From positions 310,001-374,000 of the forward strand of contig NZ_CADIKK010000002.1 of the NCBI RefSeq assembly GCF_902859915.1: a stretch of DNA of 64,000 bases, written 5' to 3'. Position 1 is the stretch's first letter, and the number at the start of each line of letters is the position of its first letter. The DNA is from Paraburkholderia ultramafica. Its GTDB lineage: Bacteria > Pseudomonadota > Gammaproteobacteria > Burkholderiales > Burkholderiaceae. Below are positions 8,948-16,761 of this stretch, piece by piece. The position numbers and the translations under genes are program-made. Under the pieces are notes generated by a model. It had not been told where the DNA came from, searched no databases, and worked only from the letters and a program-made list of their open reading frames with translations.

Positions 8948-9268
8948 TTAAGCAAACTGCTCAGCGGGCTGGCCTGCAAGCAGGATCGCCGTGTGAGTCG
9001 GAGCAACGGCTGCGTGCTTCGTCGTTTGCGTCAACGCCGACAACATCGAGTGGTCGTTGAAGCGGAAGAAGCACAAAAGCTGATCGGAAGCGGCCAGCTT
9101 GACGATCTGCGCGAGCGACAGCCCAGCAAGCAGATCAGCCAGTTCCGACGACAGTCCCAGGCGGAACATCCCGACCGGTTTGTCCTCACGCAACATGCGC
9201 TGCGCAAGCATGATGTAAGACAAGTTAATCTCGCGGATTGAATCCAGCGTCTCGCTGCTACGGTCCAT
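8948..9268 (-). CDS. flhD: Flagellar master regulator subunit FlhD
   Basis: This 106-aa protein starts MDRSSETLDSIREINLSYIM and contains LAQRMLREDKPVGMFRLGLS, a clear FlhD. FlhD forms the dimeric scaffold of the FlhD4C2 complex that turns on class II flagellar operons with sigma-70. It is the promoter-proximal gene of flhDC on the minus strand and has about 535 bp of AT-rich upstream DNA, in keeping with the complex regulation of flhDC in other bacteria. The ribosome-binding site is weak (GGAAACAC before AAAATG). Confidence 0.95.
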   Translation of the reverse strand: MDRSSETLDSIREINLSYIMLAQRMLREDKPVGMFRLGLSSELADLLAGLSLAQIVKLAASDQLLCFFRFNDHSMLSALTQTTKHAAVAPTHTAILLAGQPAEQFA

Positions 9269-9803
9269 TTTCTGTGTTTCCGAAGCCCCGAATTACTATG
9301 TCGGCTTTTTTTTTGCCGTTATGTCTTTTGTGCCTCGCCGGAAACGCAGACCTCCGGCTACATGTCACTGCTTGATACAGATGGCGACTTTTTGATACAT
9401 CGCGTTACACTTCGTAACAGCTTGGGACGAATTGTATGAAGGGCAAAACAAGAAATCAATCCCTTCTCAAAAAATATCTCAAAAAAAATACATCGATTTT
9501 CGGTAACTTTTTCACGCGCCTGTAATAGATGATGCTTAACGAATTTTTCGCTGTCGCGGATTGTCGCCTGGTCCATAAAAACCTTTGTAATACAGGCATT
9601 TGGCTAAATTGTCTGAGCAAAGAATCGAGAACCGGCCGGGTGCCGGTAATTCCGCTCGAATTGGAAAGGAAGTAGAAAGCGAGACCAATGGCACGTAATA
9701 AATACCTGCGTTTGGCGCTGCTTGGGGGACGCATCGGAGATGTAAGGACTTGTTGCGGCCCCGGTTACAAACGGAGCCGCATTTGTAACTTCTTGTGTAA
9801 CGT
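9269..9803. promoter_or_regulatory. Long AT-rich flhDC upstream region with GTTAC/GTAAC dyads
   Basis: No gene is seen in these 535 bp, which are much more AT-rich than their surroundings, with runs of T and A. Two dyads share the half-site GTTAC: GTTAC-ACTTC-GTAAC (9404-9418) and GTTACAAA-N10-TTTGTAAC (9764-9789). A further GTGTAAC lies at about 9795-9801. TTGATACA occurs twice (about 9372 and 9392). This is the expected place for the flhDC promoter and its regulators. The distal dyad also lies just past the stop of the permease gene, so it could instead be part of that gene's 3' end. Confidence 0.5.
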
Positions 9804-11027
9804 CTAGCAGCCTGTCTGGCGCACGCGTTCCACTTCGAGGCCGAACGCCGGCCGCAGACGCGTGCCGAGGACGTTGCCGGCAAATGCCGCAACCAGCCAC
9901 AGCCAGCCGTGCAGGCTGCCTGACACGATGCCGCTGAAGTAGGCGCCGATGTTACAACCATAAGCCAGGCGGGCGCCGTAGCCCAGCATCAGGCCGCCGA
10001 CCACCGCCGCGATCAGCGAGCGCGCCGGCACCTTCCACACCGGCGCGTAACGGCCGGCAAGCGCCGCAGCCGTCATCGCGCCGAGCACGATGCCGAAATC
10101 CATCACTGAAGTGACGTCATGTGTAACAGGGGCGGCGAGCGAGCCTGCATTGGCGTGCGCGGCCCAATACGGCCAGCTGGCCACGTCGATCCCGAGCGCG
10201 GCGAATAGCTTGGCGCCCCACAGCGCGAACGCCGACGTCACGCCCCATGGACGGCCCGACAGCGCCAACGTTGCAAAGTTGAGCAGGACCAGCGCGATCG
10301 CGCCGACGAACAGCGGCCACGGGCCATGCAGCCATGGCGACGAGTGCGGCTGACGGGCCGGCTCATTGACCAGCCGGCCGTGGCGGCGCCGCTCGACCAG
10401 CACGGTGAGTGCGGCGATGGCGGCAAAAATGATCAGGTTCAGCGCGATGGCCCAGCCTGCGCCGAGGGTCGTCACCATCGAAAGTGGTTTGAGCGACGGC
10501 AAAGCGGTCCAGAACGGCATATGCGCAGTCGCGACGACCGAGCCGACGATGAACGCCGCCAGCGTGACGAGCATGCGGGTGCTGCCGCCGCCCACCGTAT
10601 ACAAGGTGCCGGACGCGCAGCCGCCGCCCAGCTGCATGCCGATGCCGAACATGAAAGCGCCGACCAGCACGGACGTGCCGGCCGGAGCGACGAGCCCGGC
10701 CACCGGCTGGCCGAACAGCGTGCCGGCGGCGAGCGCCGGAAAGAACAGCAACACGCCGAGGGCGAGCATCAGCATCTGCGCGCGCAGACCCGCGCCGCGA
10801 CCATCGGCGATAAAGACCCGCCAGGCCGACGTGAAGCCGAACGCCGCGTGATAAAGCGACATCCCCAGCAAGGCGCCGACGATGTAGAGCGCTGCCTGGC
10901 GGCCACTGACGGTTTGCGCCAGGTAGATCGCGCCAAGTGCGATGAGAACGAGCGCGGCGCCAAGCGGTTTTGGATTGATATCGAAACGGCGCGGCACACG
11001 TGGAAGCGGAGTGGAGAGGTCGGACAT
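9804..11027 (-). CDS. YeeE/YedE-family (TsuA-like) membrane transporter for a sulfur species
   Basis: The 407-aa protein is almost entirely hydrophobic helices. Both YeeE/YedE (DUF395) half-signatures are present: GGGCASGTLYTVGGG in the first half and LAYGCNIGAYFSG in the second, each with the conserved cysteine. TsuA-type members import thiosulfate by relaying it along such cysteines; that role is inferred here from family membership. ATG 11027 (MSDLSTPLPRVPRRF) was chosen because the longer upstream frame is low-complexity Arg/Pro sequence unlike the family. It is on the same strand as the acetyltransferase upstream, with a 379-bp gap. No sulfurtransferase or TusA-like gene is adjacent. Confidence 0.88.
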   Translation of the reverse strand: MSDLSTPLPRVPRRFDINPKPLGAALVLIALGAIYLAQTVSGRQAALYIVGALLGMSLYHAAFGFTSAWRVFIADGRGAGLRAQMLMLALGVLLFFPALAAGTLFGQPVAGLVAPAGTSVLVGAFMFGIGMQLGGGCASGTLYTVGGGSTRMLVTLAAFIVGSVVATAHMPFWTALPSLKPLSMVTTLGAGWAIALNLIIFAAIAALTVLVERRRHGRLVNEPARQPHSSPWLHGPWPLFVGAIALVLLNFATLALSGRPWGVTSAFALWGAKLFAALGIDVASWPYWAAHANAGSLAAPVTHDVTSVMDFGIVLGAMTAAALAGRYAPVWKVPARSLIAAVVGGLMLGYGARLAYGCNIGAYFSGIVSGSLHGWLWLVAAFAGNVLGTRLRPAFGLEVERVRQTGC

Positions 11028-11406
11028 GGGTAAGTTGACTGACAAACGACTGATCAAAGGCGGCCCGAAGGCGGCCGGGGTGACGGTTTGGGGTTGGTGC
11101 GGCGGGGCAAGGGAGTTGCAAAAGATAGCATGGATCGCGCTTGGGCAGGGCCGCTGGATTGGGGCGCCGAACCGGAAACGCTGAACGGGGCGGGAGGATT
11201 TGCGCCGATGAGGCGTCGAGATGTCGGTTAGGGGGAGGGAGGTTTTGCGTGATTCGTTTGACTTGTCTGGCAGCCGCCTCAGCGTTGGCGCCGGCACTCA
11301 GGCCCGCGGCTGATTGGCAGTTGCCGTGCACTTGCGCTTGCGCCGCAAGCTCTGCCCCAAGTCGGCGGAGCCGAACAACGCGTCGCGCGCACGGCGTCAA
11401 CGCCCG
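11028..11406. other. 379-bp spacer with no gene recognised
   Basis: GC-rich sequence between the acetyltransferase stop and the permease start. Open frames here lack family motifs and look like shadows. It should contain the permease promoter, but I could not identify convincing boxes. Confidence 0.5.
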
Positions 11407-11943
11407 CTACATGAACCGCGCCATCAGATCGGTGTCATGAAACACGCCGCCGACATTTAGCCCTTCGACTTCGCAACCGTATTTGCGAAAGCCAAGCGAC
11501 TCATAAAGTCTGCGCGCCGCCTCGTTGCTGCTGTCGACCATCAACTGAATTTGCCGCAAACCGTCGACCCGTGCCGCCCGCGCCAGCAACTCGTTGAGCA
11601 ACGCGCGCCCAACGCCACGGCCGGCGGCTTCCGGCGCGACATACATGCCGATTACGGCAGCCTTGTGCCGCTCCCGGTCGCGCTGGTTGCGCGCCAGTCC
11701 GACCACGCCGATCAGCGGTGTATCGACCGAAATGTAAGCGCCGAGCAAAAAACCACCCTCGACTGCTTGCGAGCCCTGCAACATCGCGTCGTGTTGCGCC
11801 GCGCCCCGCGCCAGCGCTTCCTCGTAACTCTGGCCGAACCATTCCGGATGCGCCTTCAATCCACGCAGGCGAAGCTGGAAATAGGCGTCGCGGTCGGCGG
11901 GACCGAGTTGGCGTACGAGTATGGCGGCGTCGTTCAATGGCAT
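11407..11943 (-). CDS. GNAT-family N-acetyltransferase
   Basis: A 178-aa GNAT protein with all main elements: the N-terminal beta1-alpha1 (VRQLGPADRDAYFQLRLRGL), central strands (GFLLGAYISVDTPLIGVVGLAR), acetyl-CoA-binding motif A (AVIGMYVAPEAAGRGVGRALLNELL, with the R/QxxGxG/A loop) and motif B (LMVDSSNEAARRLYESLGFRKYG). The substrate cannot be read from sequence. ATG 11943 (MPLNDAAILV) starts just before the domain; upstream in-frame sequence belongs to another reading frame of the regulator gene. It lies 106 bp downstream of the XRE regulator on the same strand. Confidence 0.9.
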   Translation of the reverse strand: MPLNDAAILVRQLGPADRDAYFQLRLRGLKAHPEWFGQSYEEALARGAAQHDAMLQGSQAVEGGFLLGAYISVDTPLIGVVGLARNQRDRERHKAAVIGMYVAPEAAGRGVGRALLNELLARAARVDGLRQIQLMVDSSNEAARRLYESLGFRKYGCEVEGLNVGGVFHDTDLMARFM

Positions 11944-12049
11944 CGCTCTGTGCTGGGTGGTCTGCGCAAATAGGTAAGAAGAGTTAAAGGCTCGGTGCCC
12001 GAGCTTGCGTTGTCTTCCGTTCCGGTGTCGGGCAAAGGCCGTGGAAAAT

Positions 12050-12910
12050 CTATCGCTCAGCTTCGGCGCGTTGGCCTTCGGCAAACGCGCGCAAAGCCAC
12101 CGCGGTTTGTTGGTCGGCTGGAAAGAACGCTTCGATCGCAAGTTCCGATAGGGTGATGTCCGCCGGCGTACCGAACACGGTGGTCGTGCTGAAAAACGAC
12201 AGCACGCCGATCGGCGTGCGCAGCCGCAGCGGCACGGCGATCTGATTGACGGCGGTGTCGTCATTGTCAGGCGCGTGCGTGCCCGGCGGCGCGGGATACG
12301 CGGCCAGTTCGTCACGTAGCGCGCTCAATGTCTCGTCGCCGCTCACGTCGATTTGCCGCTGGAGCCGGGCCAACACATGTTCCCGCCATGCATGCCAATT
12401 GACGATCGACGCCGCGATGCCTTCCGGATGCAGGCTCAAACGCAGCGCATTGACCGGTGGTTTCAGCAGTTCGGGACTGGCGCCGTTCAGCAGCGGCGCG
12501 AGGGCGTTGTTCGTCGCGACGATGGTCCAGTGCCGGTCGATTGCGAGCGCCGGGTAGGGCTCGTGTCCTTTGAGCACCAGCTCGACGGCTTCGCGTGCGG
12601 CGGCCAGTTGCGGATCGGACAGCGGACGCTCGCGGAACAGCGGCGCATAACCCGCCGCGACCAGCAGCGCATTGCGCGCCCGCAGCGGCACCTCGAGGCG
12701 CTCGGCAAGATGCATGACCATTTCCCGGCTGGGCAGCGCGCGGCCCGATTCGACGAAGCTCAGATGCCGGGTCGAAATGTCGGCCTCAGTGGCGAGCAGC
12801 AACTGGCTCATTCGTCGCCGCTGCCGCCATTCGCGCAGCAGGTCGCCGACCGTTCGGCTGGCCGCCGGCGTGTGCGAAGTGACCGTTTGCGCAAGAGAGA
12901 GTGTGTTCAT
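12050..12910 (-). CDS. XRE-family regulator with MmyB-like ligand-binding domain
   Basis: This protein has about 286 aa from ATG 12910 (MNTLSLAQTVTSH). An N-terminal Cro/C1 helix-turn-helix (LREWRQRRRMSQLLLATEADISTRHLSFVESGRALPSREMV) is followed by an MmyB/MltR-type domain (HWTIVATNNALAPLL, then LSLHPEGIAASIVNW, LRTPIGVLSFFSTTTVFGTPADITLSELAIEAFFPAD). Relatives often repress a neighbouring oxidoreductase or stress gene and themselves. Here a perfect dyad lies 33-53 bp upstream of the start, and a near-identical one lies before the SnoaL-like gene at 14066, suggesting both are targets. ATG 12946 is an alternative start but would place the dyad on the gene's first codons. Confidence 0.9.
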   Translation of the reverse strand: MNTLSLAQTVTSHTPAASRTVGDLLREWRQRRRMSQLLLATEADISTRHLSFVESGRALPSREMVMHLAERLEVPLRARNALLVAAGYAPLFRERPLSDPQLAAAREAVELVLKGHEPYPALAIDRHWTIVATNNALAPLLNGASPELLKPPVNALRLSLHPEGIAASIVNWHAWREHVLARLQRQIDVSGDETLSALRDELAAYPAPPGTHAPDNDDTAVNQIAVPLRLRTPIGVLSFFSTTTVFGTPADITLSELAIEAFFPADQQTAVALRAFAEGQRAEAER

Positions 12911-12942
12911 GCCACCGATGATAGCCAAAGCGCGCGAGCGAT

Positions 12943-12963
12943 CCATTACCTGGCAGGTAATGG
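12943..12963. promoter_or_regulatory. Operator dyad upstream of the XRE regulator (autoregulation site)
   Basis: CCATTACCTG and CAGGTAATGG form a perfect 10-bp inverted repeat around one central G. It is 33 bp upstream of the regulator's start codon. The core TTACCTG-N-CAGGTAA recurs with one mismatch at 13949-13963. Confidence 0.75.
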
Positions 12964-13053
12964 AATACCCCGCCGACGCCTACGAATACCTGGAAGATCC
13001 TGGGCGGCGCAGCAAATCCAGCGTGCCGGACTGACGACAATGGCCAATGCGAA

Positions 13054-13356
13054 TCACGCGGCCGCCACGCCTTCCGGCACTGCATTGAGTTTGACGCCGA
13101 GCGCGCGCAGCAGTTTGAACACCGTGTCCATACGCGGCTTGGAGCCGGGCGCGAGCGTTTTATAGAGGCTTTCGCGTCCGAGTCCGGCGTCTGCCGCGAC
13201 TTTCGCGATGCCGCGCGCTTTTGCGATGTCCGCGATCGCGGCGAGCAGGAGATCGGCGTCGCCTTCTTCGAGTGCCGCGTTGAGATATTCAGCGATCATT
13301 TCTTCGCTGTCGAGGTAGTGCGATGCGTCGAACCGTGCCGTTTTGATCTTGCTCAT
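13054..13356 (-). CDS. Antitoxin of a HigBA-like module (HI1420/TIGR02684 type)
   Basis: A 100-aa protein starting MSKIKTARFDASHYLDSEEMIAEYLNAAL, with an XRE-like helix-turn-helix in the C-terminal half (KVAADAGLGRESLYKTLAPGSKPRMDTVFKLLRALGVKL). This is the addiction-module antidote family found downstream of HI1419-type RelE-fold toxins. It overlaps the toxin stop by 4 bp (ATGA at 13353-13356), so the order is toxin first, antitoxin second, as usual for this family. It should bind both the toxin and the dyad in the promoter at 13683-13711. Confidence 0.9.
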   Translation of the reverse strand: MSKIKTARFDASHYLDSEEMIAEYLNAALEEGDADLLLAAIADIAKARGIAKVAADAGLGRESLYKTLAPGSKPRMDTVFKLLRALGVKLNAVPEGVAAA

Positions 13357-13658
13357 GACAGTTCCTCTCTGATTGCTGACCACATTGTTTTGGCATGCTT
13401 GATATCGGCCTGCTGCGTGGACTTGTTGCCACCGCAGAGCAGCAGATACAGCATGCGCCCTTCACGCGCGAAGTAGACCCGATAGCCAGGACCGCAATCT
13501 ATGCGCATCTCGGATACGCCGTCTTCGAGACGCTTGACGTCGCCGAAATGCCCGCGCTCCGCTCGCCGGACCCGCACGAGGATTTTCGCCCTCGCACGTA
13601 GATCCGCGAGTTCCGCAAGCCAGGTGTCGAACACCTCGGTGCGGTTGACCGTGTACAC
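13353..13658 (-). CDS. RelE/HigB-fold toxin (HI1419/TIGR02683 type), GTG start proposed
   Basis: The core is YTVNRTEVFDTWLAELADLRARAKI, then RGHFGDVKRLEDGVSEMRIDCGPGYRVYFAREG and LLLCGGNKSTQQADIKHAKTMW, the RelE-superfamily mRNA-interferase pattern. The open frame could begin at ATG 13724, but family members begin just before the TEVF block. A GTG at 13658 gives 101 aa matching that pattern. A good promoter with a dyad overlaps the codons between 13724 and 13681, so the longer form is unlikely. It forms a two-gene operon with the antitoxin. Confidence 0.85.
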   Translation of the reverse strand: MYTVNRTEVFDTWLAELADLRARAKILVRVRRAERGHFGDVKRLEDGVSEMRIDCGPGYRVYFAREGRMLYLLLCGGNKSTQQADIKHAKTMWSAIREELS

Positions 13659-13682
13659 AGGCGGTGTTCCGATCTGCTGGTG

Positions 13683-13711
13683 ATTGTATCCTTGTGGATA
13701 CGTTGGTGCAA
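13683..13711 (-). promoter_or_regulatory. Sigma-70 promoter with operator dyad for the toxin-antitoxin operon
   Basis: On the minus strand TTGCAC (13711-13706) and TACAAT (13688-13683) are separated by exactly 17 bp. A perfect dyad GTATCC-N4-GGATAC (13686-13701) fills the spacer and touches the -10 box, a natural place for autorepression by the antitoxin. The expected transcript start is near 13676, about 18 nt before the proposed GTG. Confidence 0.7.
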
Positions 13712-13869
13712 GTGTAAATGCCATATTAATAAAGCGGCTCGCGGCCGCACCCCGTGGATTGCGTCACATGCCGCGCGACAGCGCTGCGCAGCTCCCATTT
13801 GCCAGATGAGGTTAGCGGCCGGCGCCGCTCTTGACGATTCAGCCAGATGGCTAATCCGAGCGACAAACC

Positions 13870-13921
13870 GGCGGAAAAGCAGGCGGAAAAGCAGGCGGAA
13901 AAACAGGCGGAAAAACAGGCG
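13870..13921 (+). repeat. Four tandem 12-bp repeats (GGCGGAAAARCA)
   Basis: GGCGGAAAAGCA occurs twice and then GGCGGAAAAACA twice, in direct tandem. Read from ATG 13847 to TAA 13963 they would encode a 38-aa peptide with four AEKQ units; no good ribosome-binding site precedes it, so I do not call it as a gene. The remainder of 13725-14065 contains the second XRE operator and the SnoaL-gene leader but no convincing gene. Confidence 0.75.
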
Positions 13922-13948
13922 CCTGCACGTTACACCGCATTCGAATGC

Positions 13949-13963
13949 TTACCTGCCACGTAA
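13949..13963. promoter_or_regulatory. Second copy of the XRE operator, before the SnoaL-like gene
   Basis: TTACCTG-C-CACGTAA matches the core of the dyad at 12943-12963 (TTACCTG-G-CAGGTAA) except for the centre and one base. It lies about 100 bp upstream of the gene at 14066 and so probably places that gene under the XRE/MmyB-type regulator. Confidence 0.6.
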
Positions 13964-14065
13964 TCGACGCAACGCGCCCGAGCCGTCAATCTTCACTCCG
14001 AGCCCGCCGCATACAACCTGTCTGTCGAGCGTAGCGCTCAGTCATGCCAATCAAGGAGTCTCGAG

Positions 14066-14434
14066 ATGAATGCGCATACCGATCTGATCGACCGTTATTT
14101 CGACGCATGGAACGAAACCGATGGCGCGCGCCGTCGCGAGTTGATCGCCGCGACATGGAGCGCCGATGCCGACTATCGCGATCCGTTGCTCGCCGGCGCG
14201 GGCCACGACGGCATCGACGCGATGATCCGCGCGGTGCACGAACGCTTTCCGCATCACCTGTTCCGCCGCACGACCCAGGTCGACGGCTTTGCGAACCGGC
14301 TGCGCTTTTCATGGGAGCTGACCACGCCGGCGGGCGACGCGATCGTCAAGGGATCCGATTTCGGCGTGGTGGATGCGCACGGCCGTCTGCAGGCGGTCAC
14401 CGGCTTCCTCGACGAGGCACCCGGCAGCGCCTGA
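14066..14434 (+). CDS. SnoaL-like / NTF2-fold small protein
   Basis: A 122-aa protein with the NTF2-like layout: LIDRYFDAWNETDGARRRELIAATWSADADYRDPL, then GIDAMIRAVHERFPHHLFRRTTQVDGFANRLRFSWELTTP and VKGSDFGVVDAHGRLQAVTGFLDE. Family members are small ligand-binding proteins, sometimes isomerases or cyclases; no specific catalytic set is evident, so the function is open. The start has a good ribosome-binding site (CAAGGAG). The upstream operator copy suggests control by the XRE/MmyB-like regulator at 12050. Confidence 0.85.
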   Translation: MNAHTDLIDRYFDAWNETDGARRRELIAATWSADADYRDPLLAGAGHDGIDAMIRAVHERFPHHLFRRTTQVDGFANRLRFSWELTTPAGDAIVKGSDFGVVDAHGRLQAVTGFLDEAPGSA

Positions 14435-14461
14435 GCAACGCTTTTTTCCACGGAGACGATC

Positions 14462-14875
14462 ATGCAGCAGCCCATTGCCCCAACGCCTGTTCAAACCGTC
14501 GTTGCATTCGCGCGCCTCGCGGCCGCCGCCGACGCGCTGTCCAGCGCCATCGCCGGCTTCGCGCTGCTGGCCGGCGCGCGGGCGTTCATGTTCATCGCGT
14601 TGCTGGGCTGGCGCGAGCCCGTATTGGGCGGCGCGGGGCTCGTGCTGCTGGCGTTGGTCGGATGGCTGCGGTGGCAATGCGGCGGCATTGCCACCGTCGC
14701 TTGGGATTGGGATGCCGCGAGAGACCGCCGCCCGACGATGAGTCACGTCAACGGAGCGTGTGTCGGTGCCGCGGTGGCAGCCGGCCACAACGAACCGGGT
14801 TGCGCGGCTGCCCGCAACGTTGCTTGCTACAATCGACCGGCGCAATGCGATGCAAGGCGATGCGACGCGCTGTAG
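14462..14875 (+). CDS. Small hydrophobic protein, unknown function
   Basis: A 137-aa open frame starting MQQPIAPTPVQTVVAFARL, 27 bp after the SnoaL-like gene and preceded by GGAGACGATC. Two likely transmembrane helices span roughly residues 25-70 (IAGFALLAGARAFMFIALLGW and VLGGAGLVLLALVGWL). The C-terminal third is Cys/Ala/Asn-rich (CVGAAVAAGHNEPGCAAARNVAC) and looks less protein-like, so the real gene may be frameshifted near its end. I recognise no family. It is probably co-transcribed with the gene before it. Confidence 0.5.
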   Translation: MQQPIAPTPVQTVVAFARLAAAADALSSAIAGFALLAGARAFMFIALLGWREPVLGGAGLVLLALVGWLRWQCGGIATVAWDWDAARDRRPTMSHVNGACVGAAVAAGHNEPGCAAARNVACYNRPAQCDARRCDAL

Positions 14876-15007
14876 CCGTATGGCCGCCACGGAGCCCCGC
14901 TGCTTCGGGCACGCAGCCCGAACGTGGCCATGACCGCGCGCGCATTGCACTACCCAACCCAGACGGCGAGCCGTCGATCGGGACCAACCGGACAACAAGG
15001 AGAGATC

Positions 15008-15484
15008 GTGCTGAAGAATCTGGACCCGCTGCTGAACGCCGACATACTGCATGCGCTGCGCTCGATGGGCCATGGCGACGAACTCGTCATTTGCGACGCC
15101 AACTTCCCGGGCACGTCGGTTGCGCAGGGGACCGTGCTCGGCAAGCTGCTTCACATGGATGGCGTGAGTTCGCCGCGTGCGATTCGCGCGGTGCTGTCGG
15201 TGATGCCGCTGGATACTTTCATCGAGCAACCCGCGTCGCGGATGGAAGTAGTGGGCGAGCCGCATACGATTCCAGCGGTGCAGCGCGAAGCGCAGGCCGA
15301 GGTCAACGCGGCGCAAGGGCGCGAGGTGCCGTTTGCTTCGATCGAACGCTTCGCATTTTATGAGCGGGCGCGCAAAGCGTTTTGCGTGATCGCGACCGGC
15401 GAAGAGCGAGGCTATGGTTGCTTCGTGTTCACGAAAGGCGTTTTGCTGGCTCCGGATGCACGCCTCGGTCAAAGCATTGAATAG
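15008..15484 (+). CDS. RbsD/FucU-family sugar mutarotase
   Basis: The 158-aa protein (GTG start after CAAGGAGAGATC) reads LKNLDPLLNADILHALRSMGHGDELVICDANFPG, with the FucU/RbsD signature residues His-Gly-Asp and Asp-Ala-Asn-Phe-Pro. The C-terminal ERFAFYERARKAFCVIATGEERGYGCFVFTKGVL closes the fold. FucU-type enzymes interconvert the anomers of fucose and related sugars in the cytosol. No fucose or ribose pathway gene is adjacent, so the substrate is uncertain. An upstream ATG at 14924 is in frame but has no ribosome-binding site and adds unrelated residues. Confidence 0.9.
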   Translation: MLKNLDPLLNADILHALRSMGHGDELVICDANFPGTSVAQGTVLGKLLHMDGVSSPRAIRAVLSVMPLDTFIEQPASRMEVVGEPHTIPAVQREAQAEVNAAQGREVPFASIERFAFYERARKAFCVIATGEERGYGCFVFTKGVLLAPDARLGQSIE

Positions 15485-15643
15485 CGCCGCCATGCAAAGC
15501 CGCAAGATTGAAATTCGCACGATGCGCCGACAAACGCGAATGCGGCACACGTGCTGACTTTTCGTCTGCCTGCAGCTGGTTGACTTGCTGGCCGGCCCGA
15601 TCCGCACTGACCCTTCGCGCATTCCATCACGGTGACGGAACCC

Positions 15644-16051
15644 ATGAGCTTCTCGATAGACAGTCTCGATCATCTTGTTCTGAACGTCGCCGACGTGGAA
15701 GTCAGCGCGGCCTGGTACGCGCGCATGCTCGGTATGCGGCGCACCGAGTTCGCGTCACGCACCGGCACACGCGTCGCGATGACGTACGGCAATCAGAAGA
15801 TCAACCTGCGTCCGGCAACGGCCGACACGGCTGCATGGTTCACCGGACGCGAGCCGGTGCCCGGCAGCGCCGACCTGTGCTTCGTCACCACCGCGAGCCC
15901 GGCCGAGGTCAAGGCGCACTGGCTTGCCGAGGGCGTCGCAATCGGGGCCGGTCCGGTGGAGCGCGACGGTGCGCGCGGCAAGATGACCTCGGTGTATTGC
16001 CGCGATCCGGACGGCAATCTGATCGAAGTCGCCACCTATCCTGATGCCTAG
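15644..16051 (+). CDS. VOC (glyoxalase/bleomycin-resistance) family protein
   Basis: A 135-aa single-domain VOC protein: IDSLDHLVLNVADVEVSAAWYARMLGM, then FVTTASPAEVKAHWLAEGVAIGAGPVERDGARGKMTSVYCRDPDGNLIEVATY. Metal-ligand positions typical of the fold are visible (H at the LDHLVL strand, E in NLIEV). Substrates range from methylglyoxal adducts to antibiotics, so the specific role is unknown. ATG 15644 (MSFSIDS) is preferred; ATG 15632 lies four codons upstream. It stands alone on the plus strand. Confidence 0.88.
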   Translation: MSFSIDSLDHLVLNVADVEVSAAWYARMLGMRRTEFASRTGTRVAMTYGNQKINLRPATADTAAWFTGREPVPGSADLCFVTTASPAEVKAHWLAEGVAIGAGPVERDGARGKMTSVYCRDPDGNLIEVATYPDA

Positions 16052-16266
16052 CCCAGGCGGCAACGTCCGCCTCCGCGCGCCTGTCCGAAGCGCACGCCCG
16101 CGGCCCGCCCGGACACCCTTTTCCTTCCCGTGACCCGGTGCATCCCGCGCCGCTGAATCCCGCCCGAGCTTGGAAAACATGGCCATTGCACATATTCTCA
16201 GGTGCACAGCAGGGAACTGCGGCTGCTCGGCCGGGTCTGCTGCTTATTCATTAACAGGAGCCCCTC

Positions 16267-16698
16267 ATGACGCGTCCCGTCGATTCCGGCATTATTTTCA
16301 TTGCACGTATCGCCCTTGCCGTGCTGTTTTTGTGGGGCGGTGTGATGAAGCTGCTGGGCTATGCGGGCTTTGTCGGCTACCTGCATTCGAAGGGCGTGCC
16401 GTTCTTGCAGATCGCCGCACCGATTGCAACCGCGGTCGAAGCGCTCGGCGGTCTGCTGCTGATCGTCGGCTTCAAGGTGCGCCCGCTCGCGCTGATCATG
16501 GCCGTGTACACGGTGGCGACGGCGGTGCTGGGCCACGATTTCTGGAATGTCGTCGATCCCGCCTTGCAGCGCGAAATGGTGATCCACTTCTGGAAGAACA
16601 TCGGGATCGCCGGCGGTTTCCTGCTGCTGTTCGTGACCGGTGCGGGCCGTCTCAGCATTGACGGCGCACGCGCGCCACGCGGCGGCCTGGGTCGCTGA
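16267..16698 (+). CDS. DoxX-family membrane protein
   Basis: A 143-aa protein with about four hydrophobic helices and the DoxX pattern: IARIALAVLFLWGGVMKLLGYAGFVGYL, then ATAVEALGGLLLIVGFKVRPLALIMAVYTVATAVLGHDFW and FWKNIGIAGGFLLLFVTG. The family includes quinone-linked and redox-homeostasis inner-membrane proteins. ATAACAGGAGCCCCTC provides a clear ribosome-binding site before the ATG. It is followed 63 bp later by a small conserved-looking gene, possibly in the same transcript. Confidence 0.9.
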   Translation: MTRPVDSGIIFIARIALAVLFLWGGVMKLLGYAGFVGYLHSKGVPFLQIAAPIATAVEALGGLLLIVGFKVRPLALIMAVYTVATAVLGHDFWNVVDPALQREMVIHFWKNIGIAGGFLLLFVTGAGRLSIDGARAPRGGLGR

Positions 16699-16761
16699 TG
16701 CGGCGCGTGCGGTAGTCAGTGCCGTTGCTTTCGATTCTGGCTGTAATCAAGGGAGTACATA

